From positions 248,266 through 312,265 of the forward strand of contig NZ_KL591004.1 in assembly GCF_000716335.1 (NCBI RefSeq): a stretch of DNA of 64,000 bases, given 5' to 3'. The position numbers and the translations under genes were made by a program. Below are positions 19,394 to 28,282 of the stretch, in pieces. Position 1 is the first letter of the stretch. Each line of letters opens with the position of its first letter. The notes under the pieces were generated by a model. It searched no databases and was not told where the DNA came from. It was given only the letters and a program-made list of their open reading frames with translations. Source of the stretch: Streptomyces sp. NRRL S-118 (lineage in GTDB: Bacteria; Actinomycetota; Actinomycetes; Streptomycetales; Streptomycetaceae).

Positions 19394-20619
19394 ACCCCAC
19401 CAGCACCAGCGGCACCGCCCCGTCCGCCGGGACCCGGCGCGAGCCGGCCGACCGCCGGCTCGCCCGCGCCGTCCAGCGCGTCACGGCCACGGCCCTCGGC
19501 CCGTACCAGACCGCGATCGTGCGCATCGGGTTCGCCGGCGCCTGGCTGCTCTTCCTGCTGCGTGAATTCCCGCACCGCCGCGAGCTGTACGGCCCCGAGG
19601 GCCCGTGGTCCTGGGAGATGGGCCAGCAGCTGATCGCGAACAACCACTCGTTCACCGTCCTGATGTGGTCGGACAGCTTCGTCTGGTTCGAGATCGTGTA
19701 CGCGGTCGCCATGCTCTCCAGCGTGGGCCTGCTGATCGGCTGGCGCACCCGCACCATGTCCGTGCTGTTCATGATCGGTGTGCTGTCGCTGCAGAACCGC
19801 TCCATCTTCATGGGGGACGGCGGTGACAACGTCGTCCACCTGATGGCGATCTACCTGGTGCTCACCCGCTGCGGCCAGGTCTGGTCCCTGGACGCCCGCC
19901 GCGGCGCGCGCGCCGGTTCCCGCGGTGACGCGATCGGCGTCGCCCTGTGGACGGCCCTCGGTTCCGGGATGGTGGCCGCGACCCTGCTCGGCGACCGGAG
20001 CGGCGAGACATGGCTGCTGTGGTTCCTGTGGCTGCTGTGGGCGGCGCAAGGGTTGTGGTGGGTGGTGTGCCGGTACGCGCCCGGCGAGCCGCGCGTCCTG
20101 CTGGACGTCCTCGCCAACCTCGCCCACAACGCCGCACTCTTCGTGATCATGGCGGAGGTGTGCCTCATCTACGCCACAGCCGGCTGGTACAAGATCCAGG
20201 GCTCACGCTGGCAGGACGGCACCGCGCTGTACTACCCGCTGAAGCTGGACTACTTCACACCCTGGCCGTTCTTCTCGGACCTCCTCGCCAACAGCGGCGT
20301 GGTCGTGCTGCTGCTGACGTACGGCACGGTCGTCGTGCAGGTCGCGTTCCCCTTCACGCTCTTCAACCGGCGTGTGAAGAACGTCCTGCTCGTGGCGATG
20401 ATGCTGGAGCACGCGGGCATCGCGGTGCTGCTGGGACTGCCGTTCTTCTCCCTCGCGATGATCGCCGCGGACGCCGTCTTCCTCCCGACGGTCTTCCTGG
20501 TCTGGCTCGGTGCCCGTGTCCGGCTCGGCCGTGACCGGCTGCTGCCCGGACTCAGAAGGCCGGCACCGGACGATCGGCCTGCCACCGACGCGCGGGCCCC
20601 CCGTACCCTCGTGGGGTGA
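19390..20619 (+). CDS. HTTM-domain polytopic membrane protein
   Basis: A 409-residue protein with about ten membrane segments. The HTTM (vitamin-K-dependent gamma-carboxylase-like) region starts at YQTAIVRIGFAGAWLLFLLREFPHR. Characteristic pieces are QNRSIFMGDGGDNVVHL and AGWYKIQGSRWQDGTALYYPL, which place an aromatic/charged patch at the membrane surface. In bacteria the substrate is unknown. The GTG overlaps the DUF5819 stop and its own stop overlaps the methyltransferase start, so the three genes are coupled. Confidence 0.9.
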   Translation: MNPTSTSGTAPSAGTRREPADRRLARAVQRVTATALGPYQTAIVRIGFAGAWLLFLLREFPHRRELYGPEGPWSWEMGQQLIANNHSFTVLMWSDSFVWFEIVYAVAMLSSVGLLIGWRTRTMSVLFMIGVLSLQNRSIFMGDGGDNVVHLMAIYLVLTRCGQVWSLDARRGARAGSRGDAIGVALWTALGSGMVAATLLGDRSGETWLLWFLWLLWAAQGLWWVVCRYAPGEPRVLLDVLANLAHNAALFVIMAEVCLIYATAGWYKIQGSRWQDGTALYYPLKLDYFTPWPFFSDLLANSGVVVLLLTYGTVVVQVAFPFTLFNRRVKNVLLVAMMLEHAGIAVLLGLPFFSLAMIAADAVFLPTVFLVWLGARVRLGRDRLLPGLRRPAPDDRPATDARAPRTLVG

Positions 20620-21293
20620 GCAGCGAGACCCCCCTCCAGTACGACGACGGTTACGGCCCCGAGATCGGTGTCGGCCCGCACCCCCTGCCCTGGCCGGAGG
20701 GCGAGCGGTACGACCCCGAGCTGCTCGCCGGGGGCGACCGGCGCAACGTCGTGGACCGCTACCGGTACTGGACGCGCGAGGCGATCGTCGCCGACCTGGA
20801 CACCCGGCGCCACGACTTCCATGTGGCCGTGGAGAACTGGGGCCACGACTTCAACATCGGTTCCGTCGTCCGCACGGCCAACGCCTTCCTCGCCAAGGAG
20901 GTCCACATCGTGGGCCGCCGCCGCTGGAACCGGCGCGGTGCGATGGTCACCGACCGGTACCAGCACGTGCGCCACCACCCGGACACCGAGTCGCTGACCG
21001 CGTGGGCCGCCGCCGAGGGGCTGCCCGTCATCGGCATCGACAACCTCCCCGGGGCGGTACCGCTGGAGCGCACCGAGCTGCCGCGCCGCTGCGTGCTGCT
21101 GTTCGGGCAGGAGGGGCCGGGCCTCACGGAGGAGGCCCGCAAGCACACGGCGATGGTCTGCTCGATCGCCCAGTTCGGCTCGACGCGCTCGATCAACGCG
21201 GGCGCGGCCGCGGCGATCGCCATGCACGCGTGGGTGCAGCGGTACGCGGAGATCTCCCCCGAGGTGCCGGGCGCGGCCGCGGTCGGCACCTGA
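20616..21293 (+). CDS. SpoU/TrmH-family RNA 2'-O-methyltransferase
   Basis: A 225-residue SPOUT protein carrying the three family motifs: NIGSVVRTANAFL, LLFGQEGPGL and STRSINAGAAAAIAMHAW, which form the SAM-binding trefoil knot. It methylates ribose in tRNA or rRNA; the target cannot be told. It starts with GTG inside the HTTM stop. Its coupling to membrane-protein genes is probably incidental. It converges on paaN. Confidence 0.93.
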   Translation: MSSETPLQYDDGYGPEIGVGPHPLPWPEGERYDPELLAGGDRRNVVDRYRYWTREAIVADLDTRRHDFHVAVENWGHDFNIGSVVRTANAFLAKEVHIVGRRRWNRRGAMVTDRYQHVRHHPDTESLTAWAAAEGLPVIGIDNLPGAVPLERTELPRRCVLLFGQEGPGLTEEARKHTAMVCSIAQFGSTRSINAGAAAAIAMHAWVQRYAEISPEVPGAAAVGT

Positions 21294-21349
21294 CCGGTGG
21301 AGGTCACGCCCGGCGGGCGGACCTCCTCACGGCGAGCCGGCGGGTGACA

Positions 21350-23044
21350 TCACGCCTGGCGGCGGACCTCCACCACGCGGAAGCGGTTCGACACGAAGGC
21401 GCCGTCGCACAGTGCGGCGTTCGCCGCCGGGTTGCCGCCGGAGCCGTGGAAGTCGGAGAACGCCGCCGTCTGGTTGACGTACACCCCGCCCGTCAGGTTC
21501 AGCGACAGCTGCGCCGACTCCTCCAGGCAGACCTCCTCGACCGCGCGCTCGACATCCGCCGACGTCGTGTACGCGCCGACCGTCATGGCGCCCTTCTCGC
21601 GCACCGTGCGCCGCAGCAGCTCCAGCGCGTCGGCGGTCGAGTCGACCGAGACGGCGAAGGCGACCGGGCCGAAGCACTCCGACATGTACGCCGCTTCCGC
21701 GTCCGGCTTGGAGCCGTCGAGCTTGACGAGCACGGGCGTCCGGACGACGGCGTCCGGGAAGTCGGGGTTGGCGATCTCGCGCGAGGCGAGGGCGACCTCG
21801 CCCAGGCCGGCCGCCGCCTCCAGGCGGGCCTTCACGTCCGGGTTGACGATGGCGCCCAGCAGGGCGTTCGCCCGGGCGTCGTCGCCGAGCAGGCCGTCGA
21901 CCGCCGCGGCCAGGTCGGCCACGACCTCGTCGTACGACTTGGGGCCGGCGTCGGTGGAGATCCCGTCGCGCGGGATGAGCAGGTTCTGCGGGGTGGTGCA
22001 CATCTGGCCGCTGTACAGGGACAGGGAGAACGCCAGGTTGGACAGCATCCCCTTGTAGTCGTCGGTGGAGTCGATGACGACGGTGTTGACGCCGGCCTTC
22101 TCCGTGTACACCTGCGCCTGCCGGGCGTTGGTCTCCAGCCAGTCGCCGAAGGAGGTCGACCCGGTGTAGTCGATGATCCGGATCTCGGGCCGGAGCGCCA
22201 GATCCTTGGCGATGCCCTCGCCCGGCCGCTCCGCGGCCAGCGCCACCAGGTTCGGGTCGAAACCGGCCTCGGCGAGCACCTCGCGGGCCACCCTGACCGT
22301 GAGCGCCAGGGGCAGCACGGCGCGCGGGTGCGGCTTGACCAGGACCGGGTTGCCGGTGGCCAGGGAGGCGAACAGGCCCGGGTAGCCGTTCCACGTCGGG
22401 AAGGTGTTGCAGCCGATCAGCAGCGAGATGCCGCGTCCCACCGGCGTGAACGCCTTGCGCAGCTCCAGCGGGTCGCGCTTCCCCTGCGGCTTGGACCAGT
22501 CCGCCACCAGCGGTGTGCGGACCTGCTCCGCGTACGCGTACGCCACCGCCTCCAGGCCGCGGTCCTGCGCGTGCGGTCCGCCCGCCTGGAAGGCCATCAT
22601 GAACGCCTGCCCGCTGGTGTGCATGACCGCGTGCGCGAACTCGTGCGTCCGGGCGCTGATCCGGGCCAGGATCTCCAGGCACACCAGCGCGCGGGTCTCC
22701 GGACCGGCGTCCCGCCAGGCGGCCGTGCCGGCGCGCATCGCGGGCAGCAGGACGTCCAGGTCGGCGTGCGGGTACTCCACGCCCAGCTCCGGCCCGTACG
22801 GGGACACTTCGCCGCCCGTCCAGCCGTCCGTGCCCGGCTGGTCCAGCTCGAAGCGGGCGCCGAGGACGGCCTTGTGGGCGGCGAGGCCGTCGGCCGCGCT
22901 CAACGAGCCGTTCTCCCCGTACGCCTTGGGGTGCTCGGGATGCGGGGACCAGTAGGCCCGGGTACGGATCGCCTCGAGGGCCTGGTCCAGCGTGGGCCGG
23001 TGCCTCTCGGACAGGTGGTCGGTGGTGAGCTGAGCGGCGGCCAT
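21350..23044 (-). CDS. paaN: Phenylacetate degradation aldehyde dehydrogenase (PaaN)
   Basis: A 564-residue protein with an aldehyde-dehydrogenase fold: LLIGCNTFPTWNGYPG and LVKPHPRAVLPLALT around the NAD site, YTGSTSFGDWL, and catalytic Cys in YSGQMCTTPQN. In aerobic phenylacetate degradation this enzyme acts on the ring-opened semialdehyde. It lacks a fused hydratase domain, so hydrolytic ring opening needs another protein. It diverges from the 3-hydroxyacyl-CoA dehydrogenase gene, with the operator at 23099 between them. It is separated from paaABCDE by three unrelated genes. Confidence 0.92.
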   Translation of the reverse strand: MAAAQLTTDHLSERHRPTLDQALEAIRTRAYWSPHPEHPKAYGENGSLSAADGLAAHKAVLGARFELDQPGTDGWTGGEVSPYGPELGVEYPHADLDVLLPAMRAGTAAWRDAGPETRALVCLEILARISARTHEFAHAVMHTSGQAFMMAFQAGGPHAQDRGLEAVAYAYAEQVRTPLVADWSKPQGKRDPLELRKAFTPVGRGISLLIGCNTFPTWNGYPGLFASLATGNPVLVKPHPRAVLPLALTVRVAREVLAEAGFDPNLVALAAERPGEGIAKDLALRPEIRIIDYTGSTSFGDWLETNARQAQVYTEKAGVNTVVIDSTDDYKGMLSNLAFSLSLYSGQMCTTPQNLLIPRDGISTDAGPKSYDEVVADLAAAVDGLLGDDARANALLGAIVNPDVKARLEAAAGLGEVALASREIANPDFPDAVVRTPVLVKLDGSKPDAEAAYMSECFGPVAFAVSVDSTADALELLRRTVREKGAMTVGAYTTSADVERAVEEVCLEESAQLSLNLTGGVYVNQTAAFSDFHGSGGNPAANAALCDGAFVSNRFRVVEVRRQA

Positions 23045-23098
23045 GACGGACCAACTCCTCGTCGAGCTGGGCAGGGACAGGCGGACAGAGCTAGAGTA

Positions 23099-23112
23099 AC
23101 CGAACGATCGGT
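23099..23112. promoter_or_regulatory. PaaR-type TetR operator between paaN and paaH
   Basis: ACCGAACGATCGGT is the exact reverse complement of the site before paaA. It lies in a 123-bp divergent region, so one bound repressor could control both paaN and the paaH-tetR pair. A near DnaA box, TGTGGACAG, follows at 23137-23145. Confidence 0.75.
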
Positions 23113-23167
23113 CGGGACAAGGGGGCCTCCCGAACCTGTGGACAGCTCATCGGGGAGGATCACTGTC

Positions 23168-24700
23168 ATGACCGACAACATGGCCATCGAGCGCAGCCGC
23201 ACCGTCGCGGTCGTCGGCACCGGCACGATGGGACAGGGCATCGCCCAGGTCGCGCTGGTCGCCGGCCACCCCGTACGCCTCTACGACGCGGGCCCCGGCC
23301 GAGCCGCACAGGCCGCCGCGGCCATCACCGCGCGACTGGACCGATTGGCGGAAAAGGGCCGTCTCACCGCGGACGAGCGCGCCGCGGCGGCCGGGCGGCT
23401 GCACGTGGCGGACACCCTCGAGGACCTCGCCGACGCCGCACTCGTGATCGAGGCGATCGTCGAGCGGCTCGCGGTCAAGCAGGAGCTCTTCACCGCCCTG
23501 GAGAAGATCGTCCCCGACGACTGCCTGCTCGCCACCAACACCTCGTCGCTCTCCGTCACCGCCATCGCCGGGGCGCTGCGGCTGCCGGGCCGCTTCGTGG
23601 GCATGCACTTCTTCAACCCCGCCCCCCTGCTCCCGCTCGTCGAGATCGTCAGCGGCTTCGCCACCGACGACACCGCGGCCACGCGCGCGTACGACACCGC
23701 CGGGGCCTGGGGGAAGACGCCGGTCCGCTGCGCCGACACCCCCGGCTTCATCGTCAACCGCATCGCCCGCCCCTTCTACGCCGAGGCGCTGCGCCTGTAC
23801 GAGGAGCGGGCCGCCGACCCGGCCACCATCGACGCGGTCCTGCGCGAGTGCGGCGGCTTCAGGATGGGCCCCTTCGAGCTGACCGACCTCATCGGGCAGG
23901 ACGTGAACGAGGCCGTCACCCGGTCCGTGTGGGAGTCCTTCCACCAGGACCCCAAGTTCACCCCGTCCCTCGCCCAGCGCCGCCTGGTCGAGTCGGGGCG
24001 CCTCGGCCGCAAGGCGGGCCAGGGCTGGTACCCGTACGCCGAGGGCAGCGAGCGGCCCGTCCCGCGCACCGAGGAGCCCGCTCCCGCACCCACGGCCGTC
24101 ACCGTCCACGGCCACCTGGGTCACGCCGAACCGCTCGTCGCCATGATGGAGCAGGCCGGCATCAGGGTCCGGCGCAAGAAGCACGGCAAGCACCTCGTCC
24201 TCCCGGGCGGCGGACAGCTCGGCCTCGCCGACGGCGAGACCGTCTTCGAGTACGACGGCGACGAGATCATCTACTTCGACCTCGCCCACGACTACACGAC
24301 CGCCACCCGCATCGCCCTGTCCACCGCACCCTCCACCTCGGAGGGGACACTGCGGGAGGCCGTGGGGCTCTTCCAGGCGCTCGGCAAGGACGTCTCGGTG
24401 ATCGGCGACGTGCCCGGCATGATCGTCGCCCGTACGGTCGCGATGCTGGTCGATCTCGCCGTGGACGCCGTCGACCGCGGCGTCGCCTCCGCCGAGGACA
24501 TCGACACCGCGATGCGCCTGGGGGTCAATTACCCGGTAGGGCCCTTCGAGTGGGCTGCCCTGCTCGGCTACGAGCACGTGGCGGAGCTGCTCGGCGCGCT
24601 GCACGAGCGCTACCCGACCGGCCGTTACGCCCCCTGCCTCGGCGTCCTGCGCATGGAGCACGAGGAGCGGGCCGCCACGAAGGACCAGGACAGCCGATGA
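23168..24700 (+). CDS. paaH: 3-hydroxyacyl-CoA dehydrogenase (PaaH type)
   Basis: A 510-residue protein. The N-terminal Rossmann domain (VVGTGTMGQGIAQVA) binds NAD; LATNTSSLSVTAIA and GMHFFNPAPLLPLVEIV are the usual active-site segments. Two C-terminal 3HCDH helical domains follow (DTPGFIVNRIARPFYAEA and the second near GDVPGMIVARTVAMLVDLA). It oxidises 3-hydroxyacyl-CoA, as needed for 3-hydroxyadipyl-CoA in phenylacetate breakdown. The ATG has GGAGG 9 bases upstream. Its stop overlaps the tetR start. Confidence 0.93.
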   Translation: MTDNMAIERSRTVAVVGTGTMGQGIAQVALVAGHPVRLYDAGPGRAAQAAAAITARLDRLAEKGRLTADERAAAAGRLHVADTLEDLADAALVIEAIVERLAVKQELFTALEKIVPDDCLLATNTSSLSVTAIAGALRLPGRFVGMHFFNPAPLLPLVEIVSGFATDDTAATRAYDTAGAWGKTPVRCADTPGFIVNRIARPFYAEALRLYEERAADPATIDAVLRECGGFRMGPFELTDLIGQDVNEAVTRSVWESFHQDPKFTPSLAQRRLVESGRLGRKAGQGWYPYAEGSERPVPRTEEPAPAPTAVTVHGHLGHAEPLVAMMEQAGIRVRRKKHGKHLVLPGGGQLGLADGETVFEYDGDEIIYFDLAHDYTTATRIALSTAPSTSEGTLREAVGLFQALGKDVSVIGDVPGMIVARTVAMLVDLAVDAVDRGVASAEDIDTAMRLGVNYPVGPFEWAALLGYEHVAELLGALHERYPTGRYAPCLGVLRMEHEERAATKDQDSR

Positions 24701-25290
24701 CCACCGCCAAGCGTGACACCTACACCCCCGAGACGCTGCTCTCGGTCGCCGTCCGCGTCTTCAACGAGCGCGGCTACGACGGCACCTCCATGGAGCACCT
24801 CTCCAAGGCGGCCGGGATCTCCAAGTCCTCGATCTACCACCACGTCACGGGCAAGGAGGAGCTGCTGCGGCGCGCGGTCAGCCGGGCGCTCGACGGGCTC
24901 TTCGCGGTCCTCGACGAGCCGGGCGCCGTGCGGGGGCGGGCCATCGAGCGGGTCGAGTACGTGACCCGGCGCACCGTCGAGGTGCTCATGGACGAATTGC
25001 CGTACGTGACGCTGCTGCTGCGGGTGCGCGGCAACACCAAGACCGAGCGGTGGGCGCTGGAGCGGCGCCGCGAGTTCGACCACCGTGTCGCCGAGCTGCT
25101 GAAGGCCGCGGCCGCGGACGGCGACCTGCGGGCGGACGTGGACATACGGCTCGCCACCCGGCTGCTCTTCGGCATGATCAACTCGCTCGTGGAGTGGTAC
25201 CGCCCGCAGCCGGGCGGCGGGGCCGAGCGCCAGCAGCTGGTCGACACCGTCGTCCACCTGGCCTTCGACGGGCTGCGCACCACCTCCTGA
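24697..25290 (+). CDS. paaR: TetR-family regulator, PaaR-like
   Basis: A 197-residue protein with an N-terminal TetR helix-turn-helix (LLSVAVRVFNERGYDGTSME, then AAGISKSSIYHHVTGKEELL) and a C-terminal ligand domain. The ATG overlaps the paaH stop, so it is co-transcribed behind an operator it probably binds. Location and operator sequence together suggest it represses the paa genes and releases DNA on binding an acyl-CoA such as phenylacetyl-CoA. The ligand is inferred, not shown by sequence. Confidence 0.88.
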   Translation: MTTAKRDTYTPETLLSVAVRVFNERGYDGTSMEHLSKAAGISKSSIYHHVTGKEELLRRAVSRALDGLFAVLDEPGAVRGRAIERVEYVTRRTVEVLMDELPYVTLLLRVRGNTKTERWALERRREFDHRVAELLKAAAADGDLRADVDIRLATRLLFGMINSLVEWYRPQPGGGAERQQLVDTVVHLAFDGLRTTS

Positions 25291-25304
25291 CCCGCACCGC
25301 ACCT

Positions 25305-25337
25305 CGAGGCGCGCCGGACCCCGTCCGGCGTGCCTCG
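25305..25337. terminator. Hairpin after tetR
   Basis: Fifteen-base arms (CGAGGCGCGCCGGAC against GTCCGGCGTGCCTCG, one mismatch) close a three-base loop, 14 bp after the tetR stop and before the convergent asnC gene. Confidence 0.75.
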
Positions 25338-25410
25338 TCGTGTTTGCGGCCCGGTCGTGGCCCGGTGCCGGTCGGCTTCGGGAGCACCTCCGGCCCTCGG
25401 CGGCCTCCGG

Positions 25411-25938
25411 TCAGCTCTCGTCCGTCAGGATCCGCCGGTTCAGATCCGTCTCCTCGAAGACCAGCAGGGTCCGTGTCGACAGCACTTCCGGGATGGACTG
25501 GAGCTTGGTCAGGACCAGTTCGCGCAGGGTGCGGTTGTCCGGCGTGTGGACCAGCAGCAGAACGTCGAAGTCCCCGCTGACCAGTGCGATGTGTGCCGCT
25601 CCCGGCAGCGCCTGGAGCTTCTCGCGCACCGTGCGCCACGAATTCTGAACGATCTTGAGGGTGATGTAGGCGGAGGCCCCCTGGCCGGCCCGCTCGTGGT
25701 TCACCCGTGCGCTGAAGCCGCGGATCACGCCGTCCTCGATGAGCCGGTTGATCCGCGCGTACGCGTTGGCACGCGACACGTGGACCCGCTCGGCCACGGA
25801 GCGTATCGAGGCCCGGCCATCCGTTTGGAGGATCCGGAGGATGTCGCGGTCGATCGCGTCGAGCGGCCGCGGCGCGTGTTCGGGCTCGCCACCCGCCGGC
25901 CTGAGCTCCCCGCCGTCGGCCATTTGTTCAGCTGCCAT
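25411..25938 (-). CDS. Lrp/AsnC-family regulator (BkdR-like)
   Basis: A 175-residue protein: winged helix-turn-helix (LDAIDRDILRILQTDGRASI, SVAERVHVSRANAYARINRL) followed by an Lrp ligand (RAM) domain with IALVSGDFDVLLLV. It diverges from the first bkd operon across 182 bp, as expected for an amino-acid-responsive regulator of branched-chain 2-oxoacid oxidation. The ATG at 25938 follows a G-rich ribosome site; an ATG seven codons upstream is possible. Confidence 0.9.
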   Translation of the reverse strand: MAAEQMADGGELRPAGGEPEHAPRPLDAIDRDILRILQTDGRASIRSVAERVHVSRANAYARINRLIEDGVIRGFSARVNHERAGQGASAYITLKIVQNSWRTVREKLQALPGAAHIALVSGDFDVLLLVHTPDNRTLRELVLTKLQSIPEVLSTRTLLVFEETDLNRRILTDES

Positions 25939-25983
25939 GTCCCCCCGCCTCTCTCGCATGGACGACCTGCTTCCATCCCAGGC

Positions 25984-26005
25984 TGTGGAGAACCGTTTGT
26001 CCACA
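25984..26005. promoter_or_regulatory. DnaA box pair between asnC and bkd operon 1
   Basis: A perfect TTGTCCACA (25997-26005), the preferred Streptomyces form, lies beside an inverted near match TGTGGAGAA (25984-25992) with four bases between. Confidence 0.55.
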
Positions 26006-26039
26006 GGCTGGAGGCGCCTGTAGCCAAAATGCCGCCACG

Positions 26040-26053
26040 ACCGAACAATCGGT
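26040..26053. promoter_or_regulatory. Degenerate PaaR-type palindrome before bkd operon 1
   Basis: ACCGAACAATCGGT differs from the 23099 site at one base. It lies 67 bp before the E1alpha start, so the TetR regulator may also act here. Confidence 0.45.
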
Positions 26054-26120
26054 AGGTGAGGCGCGTCACAGTCGTGCCCCCCTTCGGGTCTTATGCCCGC
26101 TCCCACGAGGAGGTGCTGTC

Positions 26121-27254
26121 ATGACGGTCCAAGAGCTGCCCGGTGCCGCCCCTTACCGGCCCACCCCGCCCCCGGCGTGGAAGCCGCGCACCGATCCCGC
26201 ACCGCTGCTCCCGGACCCCGAGCCGTACCGGGTGCTCGGTACGGACGCCGCGACCGGCTTCGCCCCCGAGCTGTTGCGCCGGCTCTATGCCGAGCTGGTG
26301 CGCGGCCGCCGGTACAACGCGCAGGCGACGGCCCTCACCAAGCAGGGCAGGCTCGCGGTGTACCCGTCGACCACCGGCCAGGAGGCCTGCGAGGTCGCCG
26401 CCGCCCTCGTGCTGGAGGAGCAGGACTGGCTCTTCCCGTCGTACCGCGACACGCTCGCCGCCGTGGCGCGGGGCCTGGACCCCGTCCAGGCGCTGACCCT
26501 CCTGCGCGGCGACTGGCACACCGGGTACGACCCGCGGGAGCACCGCATCGCGCCCCTCTCCACCCCGCTCGCCACCCAGCTCCCGCACGCCGTGGGACTG
26601 GCGCACGCCGCGCGGCTGAAGGGCGACGACGTGGTGGCCCTGGCCATGGTCGGCGACGGCGGCACCAGCGAAGGCGACTTCCACGAGGCGCTGAACTTCG
26701 CCGCGGTCTGGCAGGCGCCCGTGGTCTTCCTCGTGCAGAACAACGGCTTCGCCATCTCCGTCCCGCTGGCCAAGCAGACGGCCGCGCCCTCGCTGGCCCA
26801 CAAGGCCGTCGGCTACGGCATGCCGGGCCGGCTCGTCGACGGCAACGACGCGGCCGCGGTGCACCAGGTCCTCTCCGAGGCGGTGGCCCGCGCCCGGCGC
26901 GGCGGCGGCCCCACCCTCGTGGAAGCCGTCACGTACCGCATCGACGCCCACACCAACGCCGACGACGCCACCCGCTACCGCGGCGACGGCGAGGTCGAGG
27001 CGTGGCGCGCGCACGATCCGATCCGGCTGCTGGAGCGGGAGTTGACCGAGAGGGGCCTCCTCGACGAGGAGGGGATACGGCAGGCGGCGGAGGACGCCGA
27101 GGTGATGGCGGCGCGGCTGCGCGAGCGGATGAACGCCGACGCGGAGCTGGAGCCCATGGACCTGTTCGCGCATGTCTTCGCCGAGCAGACGGCACAACTG
27201 CGTGAGCAGGCAGCACAGTTGCGTGCCGAGCTCGACGCCGAAGGTGAGGCGTGA
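26121..27254 (+). CDS. bkdA: Branched-chain 2-oxoacid dehydrogenase E1 alpha (operon 1)
   Basis: A 377-residue thiamine diphosphate enzyme subunit. The cofactor motif GDGGTSEGD ... LVQNN is present, as are STTGQEACEVAAALVLE and ATQLPHAVGLAHAARL. With E1beta it decarboxylates 2-oxo acids from Val, Leu and Ile and passes the acyl group to E2. This yields branched acyl-CoA, the primers of branched fatty acids and some polyketides. It is first in the operon and diverges from the asnC gene. The C-terminal LREQAAQLRAELDAEGEA is coiled-coil-like. Confidence 0.94.
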   Translation: MTVQELPGAAPYRPTPPPAWKPRTDPAPLLPDPEPYRVLGTDAATGFAPELLRRLYAELVRGRRYNAQATALTKQGRLAVYPSTTGQEACEVAAALVLEEQDWLFPSYRDTLAAVARGLDPVQALTLLRGDWHTGYDPREHRIAPLSTPLATQLPHAVGLAHAARLKGDDVVALAMVGDGGTSEGDFHEALNFAAVWQAPVVFLVQNNGFAISVPLAKQTAAPSLAHKAVGYGMPGRLVDGNDAAAVHQVLSEAVARARRGGGPTLVEAVTYRIDAHTNADDATRYRGDGEVEAWRAHDPIRLLERELTERGLLDEEGIRQAAEDAEVMAARLRERMNADAELEPMDLFAHVFAEQTAQLREQAAQLRAELDAEGEA

Positions 27255-28282
27255 TGACGACCGTGGCAACCACGTCCGCGGCCAGGGCGGCGGCCAAGCC
27301 GGCCACCATGGCGCAGGCCCTCCAGCGGGCGATGCGCGACGCGATGGCCGAGGACCCGTCGGTCCACGTCATGGGGGAGGACGTCGGCACGCTCGGCGGT
27401 GTCTTCCGGGTGACGGACGGGCTCGCCAAGGAGTTCGGCGAGGACCGCTGCACGGACACCCCGCTCGCCGAGGCGGGCATCCTCGGCACGGCGGTCGGCA
27501 TGGCGATGTACGGGCTGCGGCCGGTCGTCGAGATGCAGTTCGACGCCTTCGCCTACCCGGCGTTCGAGCAGTTGATCAGCCATGTCGCGCGGATGCGCAA
27601 CCGGACGCGGGGCGCGATGCCGCTCCCGATCGTGGTGCGCGTGCCGTACGGCGGCGGGATCGGCGGCGTCGAGCACCACAGCGACTCGTCCGAGGCGTAC
27701 TACATGGCGACTCCGGGGCTCCATGTCGTCACGCCCGCCACGGTCGCCGACGCGTACGGGTTGCTCAGGGCGGCGATCGCCTCCGACGACCCGGTCGTCT
27801 TCCTGGAGCCGAAGCGGCTCTACTGGTCGAAGTCCGACTGGTCGCCGGAGGCCCCGGCGGCGGTGGAGCCGATCGGGCGCGCGGTGGTGCGGCGCACCGG
27901 TCGCAGCGCGACGCTCATCACCTACGGGCCCTCCGTGCCGGTCTGCCTGGAGGCAGCCGAGGCGGCCCGGGCCGAGGGCTGGGACCTGGAGGTCGTCGAC
28001 CTGCGCTCACTGGTGCCGTTCGATGACGAGACGGTGTGCGCGTCCGTACGGCGCACCGGCCGGGCGGTCGTCGTGCACGAGTCCAACGGATTCGGCGGAC
28101 CGGGCGGCGAGATCGCCGCTCGTGTCACGGAGCGGTGCTTCCACCACCTGGAGGCGCCGGTGCTGCGCGTGGCCGGGTTCGACATTCCCTACCCGCCGCC
28201 GATGCTGGAGCGGCACCATCTGCCCGGCGTGGACCGGATCCTCGACGCGGTGGCGCGACTGCAGTGGGAGGCGGACAGCTGA
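27254..28282 (+). CDS. bkdB: Branched-chain 2-oxoacid dehydrogenase E1 beta (operon 1)
   Basis: A 342-residue transketolase-like subunit with GEDVGTLGGVFRVTDGLAKE, DTPLAEAGILGTAVGMAMYG and IPYGGGIGG-type loop (VPYGGGIGGVEHHSDS). It completes the thiamine diphosphate site with E1alpha. The ATG at 27254 shares a base with the bkdA stop; a GTG at 27251, overlapping the stop, is the alternative. The gene ends at TGATG with the E2 start. Confidence 0.94.
   Translation: MTTVATTSAARAAAKPATMAQALQRAMRDAMAEDPSVHVMGEDVGTLGGVFRVTDGLAKEFGEDRCTDTPLAEAGILGTAVGMAMYGLRPVVEMQFDAFAYPAFEQLISHVARMRNRTRGAMPLPIVVRVPYGGGIGGVEHHSDSSEAYYMATPGLHVVTPATVADAYGLLRAAIASDDPVVFLEPKRLYWSKSDWSPEAPAAVEPIGRAVVRRTGRSATLITYGPSVPVCLEAAEAARAEGWDLEVVDLRSLVPFDDETVCASVRRTGRAVVVHESNGFGGPGGEIAARVTERCFHHLEAPVLRVAGFDIPYPPPMLERHHLPGVDRILDAVARLQWEADS

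Noticed and set aside
23147..24661. 504-codon frame antisense to paaH
   Set aside because: The sense strand encodes an excellent 3-hydroxyacyl-CoA dehydrogenase; the antisense product is Gly/Val/Arg/His-rich without any family signature.
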